A stretch of 34,444 bases of DNA from CAVURW01 sp963743595 (GTDB lineage Bacteria; Verrucomicrobiota; Verrucomicrobiia; Methylacidiphilales; UBA1321), in contig CAVURW010000255.1 in assembly GCA_963743595.1 (NCBI GenBank), positions 1 to 34,444 of the forward strand, given 5' to 3'. The position numbers were made by a program, and so were the translations under genes. The notes beneath the pieces are model-generated. The model was not told where the DNA came from, searched no databases, and worked only from the letters and a program-made list of their open reading frames with translations. Positions 7,711 to 16,105 of this stretch are shown here, piece after piece. How positions within the stretch are numbered: the stretch's first letter is position 1; the number at the start of each line of letters is the position of its first letter.

Positions 7711-10700
7711 ATGAAACGCTCGTTTGTTTGTTTGGTCATCACCCAGATTCAGGTTCTTCTGAACGATAACGCCGCTAAGCTGATGCTGATGGCGTTAGGT
7801 GCCGCCGTGGCTCCCGATTTTTTTAGGGAGCATGACCAGGGTCTGCCGCCGGATCAACAAGCCGCTGCGGAGGATTTCGGCAAGCTGCTAAAGACGATTT
7901 TAGCGACGATCATCATCCTGCCCTTTGTATTGTTCGCCCCGACTGCGGGCTGGGTGGCGGATCGTTTTTCCAAAAGGCAAGTGATCGTCTGGACGCTGTG
8001 GGCCCAGATGTTCGTGATGGGCTTGATCACGCTGGCTGTTCATCTGCATACAATCGAGCTCGCCATCGTTGGGCTATTTTTGCTGGGCGTTCAGTGCGCG
8101 TTTTTCTCTCCCGCCAAGCAGGGGATTATTAAGGAGATCGTCGCCCCGAACACCATCGGAACAGCCGTGGGGATTGTCGAGGTCACGGCCATTACGAGCA
8201 TGCTGGTCGGCGGCTTGGCCGGCGGAACGCTCTATGACTACTGCCGTCTCCAGACTCACGATCGCCCGTGGTTCAGCGCGCAAATCACGTTGATGGTGTT
8301 GGCCGGAATGGCTCTCTTGTCGCTAGTGGCAGGCTATCAAATCAAGGTGACACCGGCCCGCTCGAATCAACCGTTCCGGGCGAGTCTCCTCTGGGAGCAT
8401 TTCGGGCAATTGCGTGAGGTCTATCAGGAGAAAGCGATCCGGTTTAGCGTCTTCGGCATCAGCTACTTTTATGGGTTTGCCGGGGCGTTATACCTCACGC
8501 TATTCGAGGTCTCCGGCGAGGTTTATAACAACCAAACGGGCACAGCCTCCCAGACCGGTGTGTACGCTTCGGTTCTGGGATTCGGGATCATTTGCGGGAG
8601 CTTTTTGGTCACGCGCTTGACCACGCACCAAGTGGAAATCGGGCTCGTTCCCTTCGGAGCCTTGGGAATGATCGCGGCCACCTTAGGCGCTGGGATGGCA
8701 CCACCCACTGGATTTCTATTTTTGATGGCCCTTTTTCTTCTTGGCGCGGCGGGTGCACTCTTCGTCGTTCCGCTGAACGCTTACCTCCAAGAACAGGTGG
8801 AGCCCGATCGGCGCGGTCGAATCTTAAGTGCGAATAACTTGATCGTGAATCTGTTCGGGATCGGTGCGGTGCTGATTCAGTTCTTCATCTCCCTGGTGCT
8901 GCATGTAAAAGCGCAGAATCAGCTCTTTCTCTACGCGATTCCCACCACGATTCTGGCGCTATTCATGTTTGTATCGCTGCCGGAGGGTTTGCTCCGGCTC
9001 TTTCTGGCTCTTTTAGGCCGCACGTTTTATCGGGTGCAGCCGATGGGTTTGGATCGAGTTCCCGAACAAGGTGGCGTGGTTCTCTTGCCGAATCACATTT
9101 CATTTATCGACGCGATCGTTCTCCAGTTGGCCTGTCCGCGACCCATTCGTTTTGTTGTCGATGAAGGCATGTACCAACTCTGGTACCTGAACTGGGGATT
9201 GCGCATGCTCGATGCGATTCCCGTAAATGCCAAGCGCGCTCGGGGCGCAATCGAGACCGCTGCCGAAGCGCTTGCCCGGGGCGAAGTGGTGTGTCTCTTT
9301 CCGGAGGGCGCATTGACCAGGACCTCAGCCCTGCAAAAACTCAACCGCGGCTATGAGTTGGTCGCCAGAAAAGCGCGTGTACCCATCGTGCCAGTCTGGT
9401 TGGAAAACGTGTGGGGCTCCGTCTTTTCTTTTTACGGCGGAAAGTTTTTTTGGAAGAGACCTCGCGAATTTCCACTTCGTGTCTGGATCTATTTTGGCGA
9501 GCCGGTTGATTGGAATGAAGCGAGCCCTGAGACGATGCGCCGCCGATTGTATGACCTCTCCGCGCAAGCTTTTGAGAGTCGGCCCGAGCTGAAAAGTCAC
9601 ATCGGACGCGAGGCCATTCGCGGCCTGAAGCGCCACTTTTTCAAACCGGTGATTACCGACGGCTTTGCGAATGATCGTACGTTGACAGGCGGTAAGCTCC
9701 TCGCAATCGGGATGGCGTTGGGCCGCAAGCTGCGTAATGAGGTGACCGATAAGCGGGTCGGAATCATTTTGCCGCCGGGTTTGGGCGTCACCATTGCGAA
9801 TCTCGCCGTGGTTTTGGCGGGGAAAACACCCGTAAATCTTAACTTTACGGCGGGACGGGCGGCGAATGAAGCGGCCATTAAGAAAGCGCATCTCCGCGTC
9901 TTTCTGAGTTCGGCTCCGATGGTGGCCCGGGTTAAAGACTTCCCCTGGCCGACTGCGGAATCGGGCGGCGAAATGCTCGATGTCGCTGACCTCGTCAAGG
10001 GCGTCTCGAAGTTGACCTTGCTCACGTGTTACGTGCTGGGCTGGCTCGGCCCGGTTTATTGGCTGGGGCGTTGGATGGAAGTACCTGAGGAGGGTGACCG
10101 CGATGAAGCGGTGCTGCTGTTCACCAGCGGTAGTGCGGGCGAACCCAAGGGCGTGATGATGTCTCACCGAAACATCATTGCCAACACGGCGCAAATCGAG
10201 GCGGTCCTGGCACGCACGCACATTCAATCGGTTCTGGGCTGCCTCCCCATTTTCCACAGCTTCGGCAGTACCGTGACCCTCTGGTGGCCGCTCATGGGCG
10301 GGCCGCGCGTGGTGACTTATCCGTCGCCCCTGGAGACCTCAAAATTATCGGAACTCATTGAACGCCAGAAAGTGGAGCTGATGATCAATACGCCAACCTT
10401 TTTACGGGCATTCATCCGCAAGTCGCGACCGGAGCAATTGAAATCACTTAAAATGGTGGTAACGGGTGCCGAGAAGTTGCCGATCGATTTGATGAAAGAA
10501 TTTGAGGCGACCTTGCACGTAGGCATTTGCGAGGGCTACGGAATGACGGAAGCCAGTCCTGTGGTGGCGGTAAACGCGCCCGATATTCCTCCGACTCAGC
10601 TGAACCCGTCCGGAATGTCGTGTCGACGTCCGGGGAGTGTAGGTCGGATGTTGCCTGGCATCAGTGCGCGCATTCGTCATCCGGAGACGGAGGAGGATCT

Positions 10701-11199
10701 ATCGCTCTTTGAGACGGGCGTCTTGTGGCTGAAGGGCGCGAATGTTTTTGGTGGCTATTATAAAGATAAAAAGCGGACGGACGACATTTTGAAAGACGAT
10801 TGGTATTGCACCGGCGATGTCGGTCGGTTTGACGAAGATGGGTTCCTGTTCGTCGAGGGCCGGATCAGTCGATTCTCGAAAATCGCCGGAGAAATGGTCC
10901 CGCATGGCACCGTGGAGCAACGGGTGATCGAGGCTTTTCCGGAGGTGAAATCGGGTGAGACGGTGCCACTGGTGGTAATGGGAGTGCCAGATCGAGACAA
11001 GGGTGAGCGGTTGGTGCTCTTGACGACGCAGGCGATTGATTGCGTGGAACTGCGCACCCGGTTAATCGCGCTCGGTCTCCCCGTTTTGTGGGTTCCCAGG
11101 ACCATTCAGATCGTCCAGGCCATTCCGCTTCTGGCCACAGGTAAACTCGATTTAGCCGCCTGCCAGAATTTAGCGCTCGAGTTTGCAAAAGATGTTTGA
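7711..11199 (+). CDS. aas: LplT-PlsC-Aas fusion: MFS lysophospholipid transporter / acyltransferase / acyl-ACP synthetase
   Basis: One 1162-residue polypeptide joins three activities that in E. coli are LplT and the two-domain Aas. Residues 1 to about 430 are a 12-helix MFS transporter (LNDNAAKLMLMALG start; GWVADRFSKRQV loop). About 440-640 is a PlsC-type acyltransferase with the HX4D motif NHISFID (H462, D467) and FPEGALTR (530-537). About 650-1150 is an adenylate-forming synthetase with the P-loop LLFTSGSAGEPKG (802-814), YGMTEASP, YCTGDVGRFDEDGF and catalytic-Lys region KIAGEMV. The expected role is to flip 2-acyl-lysophosphatidylethanolamine inward and reacylate it at the inner membrane. 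All visible motifs are intact. hpt follows 21 bases downstream. Such fusions are known in several phyla. Confidence 0.95.
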   Translation: MKRSFVCLVITQIQVLLNDNAAKLMLMALGAAVAPDFFREHDQGLPPDQQAAAEDFGKLLKTILATIIILPFVLFAPTAGWVADRFSKRQVIVWTLWAQMFVMGLITLAVHLHTIELAIVGLFLLGVQCAFFSPAKQGIIKEIVAPNTIGTAVGIVEVTAITSMLVGGLAGGTLYDYCRLQTHDRPWFSAQITLMVLAGMALLSLVAGYQIKVTPARSNQPFRASLLWEHFGQLREVYQEKAIRFSVFGISYFYGFAGALYLTLFEVSGEVYNNQTGTASQTGVYASVLGFGIICGSFLVTRLTTHQVEIGLVPFGALGMIAATLGAGMAPPTGFLFLMALFLLGAAGALFVVPLNAYLQEQVEPDRRGRILSANNLIVNLFGIGAVLIQFFISLVLHVKAQNQLFLYAIPTTILALFMFVSLPEGLLRLFLALLGRTFYRVQPMGLDRVPEQGGVVLLPNHISFIDAIVLQLACPRPIRFVVDEGMYQLWYLNWGLRMLDAIPVNAKRARGAIETAAEALARGEVVCLFPEGALTRTSALQKLNRGYELVARKARVPIVPVWLENVWGSVFSFYGGKFFWKRPREFPLRVWIYFGEPVDWNEASPETMRRRLYDLSAQAFESRPELKSHIGREAIRGLKRHFFKPVITDGFANDRTLTGGKLLAIGMALGRKLRNEVTDKRVGIILPPGLGVTIANLAVVLAGKTPVNLNFTAGRAANEAAIKKAHLRVFLSSAPMVARVKDFPWPTAESGGEMLDVADLVKGVSKLTLLTCYVLGWLGPVYWLGRWMEVPEEGDRDEAVLLFTSGSAGEPKGVMMSHRNIIANTAQIEAVLARTHIQSVLGCLPIFHSFGSTVTLWWPLMGGPRVVTYPSPLETSKLSELIERQKVELMINTPTFLRAFIRKSRPEQLKSLKMVVTGAEKLPIDLMKEFEATLHVGICEGYGMTEASPVVAVNAPDIPPTQLNPSGMSCRRPGSVGRMLPGISARIRHPETEEDLSLFETGVLWLKGANVFGGYYKDKKRTDDILKDDWYCTGDVGRFDEDGFLFVEGRISRFSKIAGEMVPHGTVEQRVIEAFPEVKSGETVPLVVMGVPDRDKGERLVLLTTQAIDCVELRTRLIALGLPVLWVPRTIQIVQAIPLLATGKLDLAACQNLALEFAKDV

Positions 11200-11220
11200 G
11201 TATTCTGCCCCTTTCCCGCC

Positions 11221-11787
11221 GTGAACGAGCCGCGTACGTTGTTAAAGCAGTTTTCCGCCCCGAAAGGTCGTGTGCTCATTGAGTCCGAACAGATTCGAGA
11301 GCGGATGAAAGTGCTCGGCAGTGAAGTCACGTCGTACTATTCGGAGAAGCACCCCGTTTTCGTGGGGCTGATGAATGGCTCCCTCTTTTTCCTCACCGAT
11401 TTGATTCGAAACGTCTCGCTCGACTTTGAAGTGCATTGTGTTCGCGTGAACAGCTACGTCGGTTCCTCTAGTGGAATGTTGCGCGGCATGGAAAGCATCG
11501 ATGATATTCGCGAGGAAATTCGCGGTCGAAACGTCCTGGTGGTGGACGACATTTTCGATACGGGCCAGACCTTAGCCGCCACGATGCTGCGCCTGCGGAA
11601 TTTAGGGGCGGATGAGGTCAAAAGCTGCGTGCTTTTAGAGAAGGATCGATCTCGGTTGATTTCAATTCGACCGGACTGGGTGGGCTTTCACATTGCAGAT
11701 GAATTTGTGATCGGGTACGGCCTGGACTATAACGGACGTTTCCGAGGACTGGATCACATTCGGGTGTTAGATGTTGCGGAAACGTGA
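11221..11787 (+). CDS. hpt: Hypoxanthine(-guanine) phosphoribosyltransferase
   Basis: A 188-residue purine-salvage enzyme that joins hypoxanthine or guanine to PRPP. The PRPP-binding loop is VLVVDDIFDTGQTL (105-118, acidic pair D109-D110). The flexible-loop and PPi-loop regions are visible as GLMNGSLFFLTDLIR and VNSYVGSSSG. The C-terminal purine-binding part is DWVGFHIADEFVIGYGLDYNGRFRGL. Length fits the family. The frame begins with GTG at 11221, 21 bases after the Aas fusion stop, so co-transcription with that gene is likely; the next ATG in frame (MKVLGSEV) would remove about 30 residues, including part of the usual N-terminus. Confidence 0.95.
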   Translation: MNEPRTLLKQFSAPKGRVLIESEQIRERMKVLGSEVTSYYSEKHPVFVGLMNGSLFFLTDLIRNVSLDFEVHCVRVNSYVGSSSGMLRGMESIDDIREEIRGRNVLVVDDIFDTGQTLAATMLRLRNLGADEVKSCVLLEKDRSRLISIRPDWVGFHIADEFVIGYGLDYNGRFRGLDHIRVLDVAET

Positions 11788-12244
11788 TTATTGCTCATTT
11801 GTAGTAGGAGTCTATTATGCGGCTGGATGCTACTTTTTTGTATTCGTACTCCACTGAGGATGCGTTCTATATTCGATGCATAGGCCCTAACTCGCTCTTA
11901 ACGCTCAAGCGCGAGAATCCGTTTAACAAATTCTATATCGTCGCCGCAGAGTATCTTCGCGTGATCGATGTTTGCCAGGCTGTTCCCGAGGCGATCCCGG
12001 AAACTGAAAGGTGCTTTTATTCAGTTTGAGTCCGCGTGGTTCAACCAATTTGCCGGGCAGACGAACCTCACGAACCGTAAATTGGCTGCCTTGGCAGCGC
12101 CAGTTCCAGATCCTTGGTCTGCCGTCCCCATGACCCTAACGATTCTGGAAAACCTAGAGGCCGCAAAGAGATGTTTTTCTCATGCACCGCCACAACAGCA
12201 ATTCAGAATTTCCGATGGGAACTTGTAAACCGAGTCGCTGGCAA
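11788..12244. other. Weakly coding spacer with broken-looking short frames
   Basis: About 450 bases without a convincing gene. Two plus-strand frames, 11817-12029 and 11968-12228, overlap in different phases and together would read as one longer peptide, which may be a decayed gene. The first one is listed separately because it has a good ribosome binding site. I see no RNA gene or mobile element. Confidence 0.5.
11817..12029 (+). CDS. Small hypothetical protein, possibly remnant
   Basis: A 70-residue frame beginning MRLDATFLYSYSTEDAFY. In its favour is AGGAG at 11806-11810, six bases before the ATG, one of the few strong ribosome binding sites in this window. The composition is aromatic-rich with no signal peptide. 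A second frame overlaps its 3' end in a different phase, which could mean a frameshifted longer gene. I do not recognise the sequence. It could be a true small protein, a remnant or a chance frame. Confidence 0.35.
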   Translation: MRLDATFLYSYSTEDAFYIRCIGPNSLLTLKRENPFNKFYIVAAEYLRVIDVCQAVPEAIPETERCFYSV

Positions 12245-12655
12245 CTATTTGATATCCGCTTCGGCGGTCCACTGACCGGAGGCTTCACGGTCAAAGATGA
12301 AGGTCCGCGTGCGCGACGACGTGATGAGAATGCCCTGCGGCGATTCATTTGCGTTCAGGACGAGATGGGAGTAGCTGCGGGCGGGATCCGAAAATTGTTG
12401 GCAAACCCGAGCGGCCTCTTTCTTGATCCCGGTTCCGTCAGCATCGAAGGAGATGGCGGTCTGGTAGCTGACGAGCAACGAGCTCTCGCCTTGAGCGTTT
12501 ACGGTGGGGGTTTGGCTGAGGAGCTGAATCTTGTCGCCGGGGCTCACTTCCAAGGTCTGAGTTACGTCGGAAGTGCCTGCGCGGATGGCATATACGATTC
12601 CGGGAACTAAGATTACAGCTGCAAGCCTAGCTAAACCGTTGATGTGAAAGCTCAT
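12245..12655 (-). CDS. Small secreted hypothetical protein
   Basis: A 136-residue protein with an N-terminal hydrophobic segment (LARLAAVILVPGIVYA) that looks like a signal peptide. The mature part appears to be all beta: VTQTLEVSPGDKIQLLSQ, SSLLVSYQTAISFDADG, YSHLVLNANESPQGILIT, RTRTFIFDREASGQW. No family is recognised. It stands alone on the minus strand between the weak spacer and the repeat-tailed glycosidase gene. Third-codon pattern and the ordered beta-strand text suggest a real gene, but no function can be given. Confidence 0.6.
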   Translation of the reverse strand: MSFHINGLARLAAVILVPGIVYAIRAGTSDVTQTLEVSPGDKIQLLSQTPTVNAQGESSLLVSYQTAISFDADGTGIKKEAARVCQQFSDPARSYSHLVLNANESPQGILITSSRTRTFIFDREASGQWTAEADIK

Positions 12656-12822
12656 ATGGAGTGCGAGGACTCAAGCGGAAATGGAGTCGAATGACAAGTG
12701 AGAAATGTGGGTTTCCCGACGAAATCGACAGATTTGAACGACAATTACCATTAAGCGGCCTTGAAGCATGCGATTAATAACTACAACGCTTTTCGTCGCC
12801 AGCTTCTTACAAGCTCATCCCC

Positions 12823-14757
12823 TTAATGGGTCTGGAGCGTCCCGAGCAACTCTAGGAGATGCTCTGGTGTTGGGGTAGCAGTCGGCACATGGGATGGTGG
12901 TTGAGTGGCATAAGGATTATGGTTACCTCGAGACCGGGTCGGTGTGGGAAGCTTACTGGGAGTAGGCGCTGCGGTCGGAGTGGGGGTTTGGGTGGGTGCT
13001 GCAGTAGGAGTGTGCCTGGGGGTCTTCGTCGGGGTTGGAGATTGGGTCGGTGTCTTCGTTGGCGTAGGAGTTGGTGCTGTAGTCGGGGTAGGTGCTGTGG
13101 TCGGGGTAGGTGCCGTGGTCGGAGTAGGTGCCGTGGTCGGAGTAGGAGCTGTGGTCGGAGTAGGTGCTGTGGTCGGAGTAGGAGCTGTGGTCGGAGTAGG
13201 TGCTGTGGTCGGAGTTGGTGCTGTGGTCGGAGTTGGTGCTGTAGTCGGAGTTGGAGCTGTAGTCGGAGTAGGTGCCGTGGTCGGAGTAGGAGCTGTAGTC
13301 GGAGTAGGAGCTATAGTCGGAGTAGGAGCTGTAGTCGGAGTAGGAGCTGTAGTCGGAGTAGGAGCTGTAGTCAGAGTTGGAGCTGTAGTCGGAGTAGGAG
13401 CTGTGGTCGGAGTTGGTGCTGTAGTCGGAGTAGGTGCTGTGGTCGGAGTAGGTGCTGTGGTCGGAGTAGGTGCTGTGGTCGGGGTAGGTGCTGTAGTCGG
13501 GGTAGGTGCCGTGGTCGGAGTAGGAGCTGTAGTCGGAGTAGGAGCTGTAGTCGGAGTAGGAGCTGTAGTCGGAGTAGGAGCTGTAGTCGGAGTAGGAGCT
13601 GTAGTCGGAGTAGGAGCTGTAGTCGGAGTAGGAGCTGTAGTCGGAGTAGGAGCTGTAGTCGGAGTTGGCGTGGGCGTCGGGGTCGCGATGACGTTTAAGC
13701 CATTCCAGGTTGTTTGAAAGGCGGCGCAAACTTGGCGTTGGTTCCTGTTGATATCGACCACTCCGTACCACTCTTCGTTTCCGAACGAGTCATATGAGGT
13801 ATTGTTTGCGGAGCCCCCATTATCGTGTGCGGAAATGGAGCTGCCCGGGCTACTGTCTTTCCACCATTCGTCAGAAAACTCAAAGAAGACCTCGCCCGAA
13901 AAACCGCCACCGTTGATCGTTAGTTGTGATTTACCGGAAACGGACGTCCAATTTAGAAGTTCGTACTTGGATTGACTGGCCTGATCCTCCGCCATGGTTA
14001 ACTCATTAAAGGCGTCTGTGCCGATCTCGCTGAAGTAGTAAGGTTTTGAGGAGTAGGCTGCAGCGGCAGTTACCGCACCGGAAGCATCGCTAATGAGATA
14101 TGTATTGAATCCCCAGACGTCCACGCTGGAGCAGGTTGTCATAACGCCATCCTGGTAGGGGGTGGAATCATAAGCACTGCCCAGGGAACTGGTCACCGGG
14201 TGGGAGCTATCCAGCGATTTAATCAAGCTGGCGATGTGCTGAACCGTGGGAGCGCTATTTGCAATGGTTGTCCCGAATTGGCCATAACCGAAATTATAAT
14301 TCCATTCATTTCCTACCTCAAACATCAATAATGCAGGGTGATTCTTAAAGAAATTAACAACCGTAGTGATAGATGAGTCTGAGGTATCGTAGCCCACGTT
14401 CATGATCACGTAAATATTATGCGCATAGCAATAATCAAGAACCGCAGTTCCTGTGGCGTTCATCGGTAACGGGCCATACGTTCGGACGACGCTAGCGTTC
14501 ATTCCGGAAATGATGTTGATATCGCCAGAGTAGTAGGTCGCCCAGTCGGGGGATGTGGAACCGGATGGCACGGGATTCCAATCGAACCCATTCATCGTAA
14601 AAACGATCGACTCGGAGAGCGTGTTATCAGGCATTCTTCGCTCAAGAAGTATCTGACGCCCATTCACCTGAACGAGACTGGGCAGAGTGGGAACAGCGTC
14701 CGCGATACCTAGGGACAGCACGAGAAACAAGCATATAAAACGAATCAGCGTGGTCAT
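12823..14757 (-). CDS. Secreted clan-A (TIM-barrel) glycoside hydrolase with long Pro/Thr repeat tail
   Basis: I start at the ATG of MTTLIRFICLFLVL (14755-14757), the first residue of a good signal peptide (cut near AVPT), giving 644 residues; the open frame goes 12 codons further. Residues about 25-355 form a barrel enzyme: NIISGMNASVVRTYGPLP, DYCYAHNIYVIMNVGYD, the acid/base Glu in MFEVGNEWN (E151) and a likely nucleophile Glu in YYFSEIGTD (E244). The pattern resembles GH2/GH5/GH72-type retaining enzymes; family and substrate are open. From about residue 360 the protein is a (PTPTTA)n tail of 33 units, then a more varied Pro/Thr/Lys region to the end. Such tails act as extended linkers and are often O-glycosylated, but no domain follows it here. 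Monocistronic. Confidence 0.82.
   Translation of the reverse strand: MTTLIRFICLFLVLSLGIADAVPTLPSLVQVNGRQILLERRMPDNTLSESIVFTMNGFDWNPVPSGSTSPDWATYYSGDINIISGMNASVVRTYGPLPMNATGTAVLDYCYAHNIYVIMNVGYDTSDSSITTVVNFFKNHPALLMFEVGNEWNYNFGYGQFGTTIANSAPTVQHIASLIKSLDSSHPVTSSLGSAYDSTPYQDGVMTTCSSVDVWGFNTYLISDASGAVTAAAAYSSKPYYFSEIGTDAFNELTMAEDQASQSKYELLNWTSVSGKSQLTINGGGFSGEVFFEFSDEWWKDSSPGSSISAHDNGGSANNTSYDSFGNEEWYGVVDINRNQRQVCAAFQTTWNGLNVIATPTPTPTPTTAPTPTTAPTPTTAPTPTTAPTPTTAPTPTTAPTPTTAPTPTTAPTPTTAPTPTTAPTPTTAPTPTTAPTPTTAPTPTTAPTPTTAPTPTTAPTLTTAPTPTTAPTPTTAPTPTIAPTPTTAPTPTTAPTPTTAPTPTTAPTPTTAPTPTTAPTPTTAPTPTTAPTPTTAPTPTTAPTPTTAPTPTTAPTPTTAPTPTPTKTPTQSPTPTKTPRHTPTAAPTQTPTPTAAPTPSKLPTPTRSRGNHNPYATQPPSHVPTATPTPEHLLELLGTLQTH
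13073..13666. repeat. 33 tandem 18-bp repeats coding the Pro/Thr tail
   Basis: The unit on the plus strand is GGAGCTGTAGTCGGAGTA with synonymous or near-synonymous variants (GGTGCT, GGTGCC, GTGGTC, GGGGTA, GTT). Start and end coordinates fit 33 units exactly with no visible length change. The eight units at 13523-13666 are identical except the last base, while others are mixed. Because 18 is a multiple of three and the unit has no stop in several frames, it creates long spurious frames of VGVGAV, SRSCSR and SDYSSY repeats on both strands. Confidence 0.95.
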
Positions 14758-14793
14758 GTACAGGGATATATCGCGATGACGACTCTTGCGCAA

Positions 14794-14825
14794 GAAGATA
14801 TCTTTTAATTGTAAAATATATTTTA
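14794..14825 (-). promoter_or_regulatory. AT-rich palindromes upstream of the repeat-tailed glycosidase
   Basis: Two perfect palindromes lie close together: AAGATATCTT at 14795-14804 and TAAAATATATTTTA at 14812-14825, about 38-68 bases before the ATG at 14757. They sit where a promoter and operator would be expected. AT-rich palindromes can arise by chance, so this is weak. Confidence 0.3.
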
Positions 14826-14911
14826 GCGCATGATTAAGGGGTCAGGTTCGTTAAACAATTACAAGCTAACGGATCGAAACATGATCAATTTACTTAAAGC
14901 CCCCGTGCCGT

Positions 14912-15631
14912 TTGTATAGGCTGCCGGAAAACGACTCTCCTGCGGAATCTTACATCCCGATCGATCTGGAGGACGCCGTAGGCGTGCTCAAGTGGCGGCG
15001 ATGCAGTTGCCCTTACACCAATTCTTTTCCGGGATGGGAATCCGTAACAGCTGGGGTCTTTGGAAAGGATCACGACTGGCTCAATGGTTTCTATATAGAG
15101 GCGTGAACCATCCCGACTCGATGTCGGCCATCATTATGGCAGCGTTTCGAGCTGAAATGGAGGGATTGCCCTTTCATGTGGAAGAGGCCATAGAGGGAGC
15201 ACGAGAAGGCGCGCGACGAATGCAAGAAATGCATGAGGAAATGGAGCGAAAAGGTAGGGAAGTCCCTGAGAAAATCGCGAAGTCGATGAGGATTCGGGTG
15301 ATGATACGCCTCTGTGGTGGGTCGATAAAAACCAACATGAACTATGCCGCTTCGATCAGGATTGCGGGCTCGTCAGCGGCATGGGGCCGCGATGGGAAAG
15401 TGTTTTCAGTTTCGACTTTAGTGATGCGGATGGGTTGTGGATCGCTCCGGGGCACTTGTTAAATGGGATCTAGGCAGCGGCTATCGGGTCGCGCTAGACT
15501 GCCAAACCGAACCGTTCGAAGAAACTCCCGAAATCTTCGCCGCCATTGAAGAAGGAATCCGTTCCGCCGATACGGAACCGGGTTTCACTATCCAAATGGG
15601 TTCTAATCAATTCGAGGTAATCGGAAGTTAG
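14912..15631 (+). pseudogene. Frameshifted DUF6794-type protein gene
   Basis: Four consecutive plus-strand segments in changing phases read as one protein. Segment 1 ends near 14990 (YIPIDLEDAVGVL). Segment 2, 14992 to about 15275, has HQFFSGMGIRNSWGLWKGS and GVNHPDSMSAIIM, the DUF6794 signature. Segment 3, about 15280-15450, reads VDEDSGDDTPLWWVDKN through DADGLWIAPG. Segment 4, about 15440-15631, reads ALVKWDLGSGYRVALDC and ends MGSNQFEVIGS. Each change of phase is repaired by adding one base: in an AAAA run near 15272 and in a GGGG run near 15448 for the last two. So the gene has lost three single bases, by decay or by sequencing error. The domain's function is unknown; the long coiled tail is an addition to the core. 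Confidence 0.75.
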
Positions 15632-15746
15632 ATGAGGCAGTTCCTGAATGATATCCGTTACTCGCATGACCAGGAGTCTAGTCCTTGGACTTTTAGGCTG
15701 CAATAATGACAGCCAAGTCGGGGGCGGTGAGGGGAACCTCTTCCGA

Positions 15747-15977
15747 TTAGCCGTTATCGCCGATCGCTTCGACAGGGCAACCTTCCATGGCTTCCTTGCA
15801 GAGCTTCTCTTCTTCCGGAGTTTCGGCTTGCTTATAGACGTAGGAGTTACCGCCATCGTCGTTACGGGCGAAGTTGGCCGGAGCGGTTTCCCGGCACAGA
15901 TCGCAGTCGATGCATTGGTTATCGACATAAAACTTACCCTTAACATTTTCAACGTAGCGATTCGCGATGTCTGCCAT
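15747..15977 (-). CDS. Small [4Fe-4S] ferredoxin
   Basis: A 76-residue soluble electron carrier. I take the start MADIANRY at 15975-15977; an in-frame ATG seven codons further upstream is less family-like. Cluster ligands are C22, C25, C28 (QCIDCDLC) and C67 (EGCPVEAI), enough for a single [4Fe-4S] cluster; C60 is an additional Cys. The protein is acidic and of the monocluster Fer4 type found with many anaerobe and aerobe redox enzymes. It is divergently transcribed from the phosphatidyltransferase gene that starts 129 bases away. Its partner enzyme is not in the window. Confidence 0.93.
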   Translation of the reverse strand: MADIANRYVENVKGKFYVDNQCIDCDLCRETAPANFARNDDGGNSYVYKQAETPEEEKLCKEAMEGCPVEAIGDNG

Positions 15978-16105
15978 ATCCAAGGAATAACCGGGCAAGG
16001 CGTTTGGCGCAAATAATTTTTACGCAGCCGGTGAAACAAATCGTAAATGCATCGCGTGCCGGCTTCGTGATACTCTCTTTGTTTGCCGCGAGGCAGAGGT
16101 GATAC

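Noticed and set aside
9325..10257. A 310-residue minus-strand frame inside the Aas fusion.
   Set aside because: It is antisense to strongly conserved catalytic motifs of the fusion and has no family-like text.
13073..13666. Regular repeats considered as a CRISPR array.
   Set aside because: There are no unique spacers; the units are contiguous 18-mers in a coding frame.
12859..13771. Long frames of Gly/Val, Ser/Arg/Cys and Ser/Asp/Tyr repeats on both strands.
   Set aside because: They are by-products of the 18-bp satellite, which has no stop in most frames. Only the minus-strand frame with the signal peptide and catalytic barrel is a gene.
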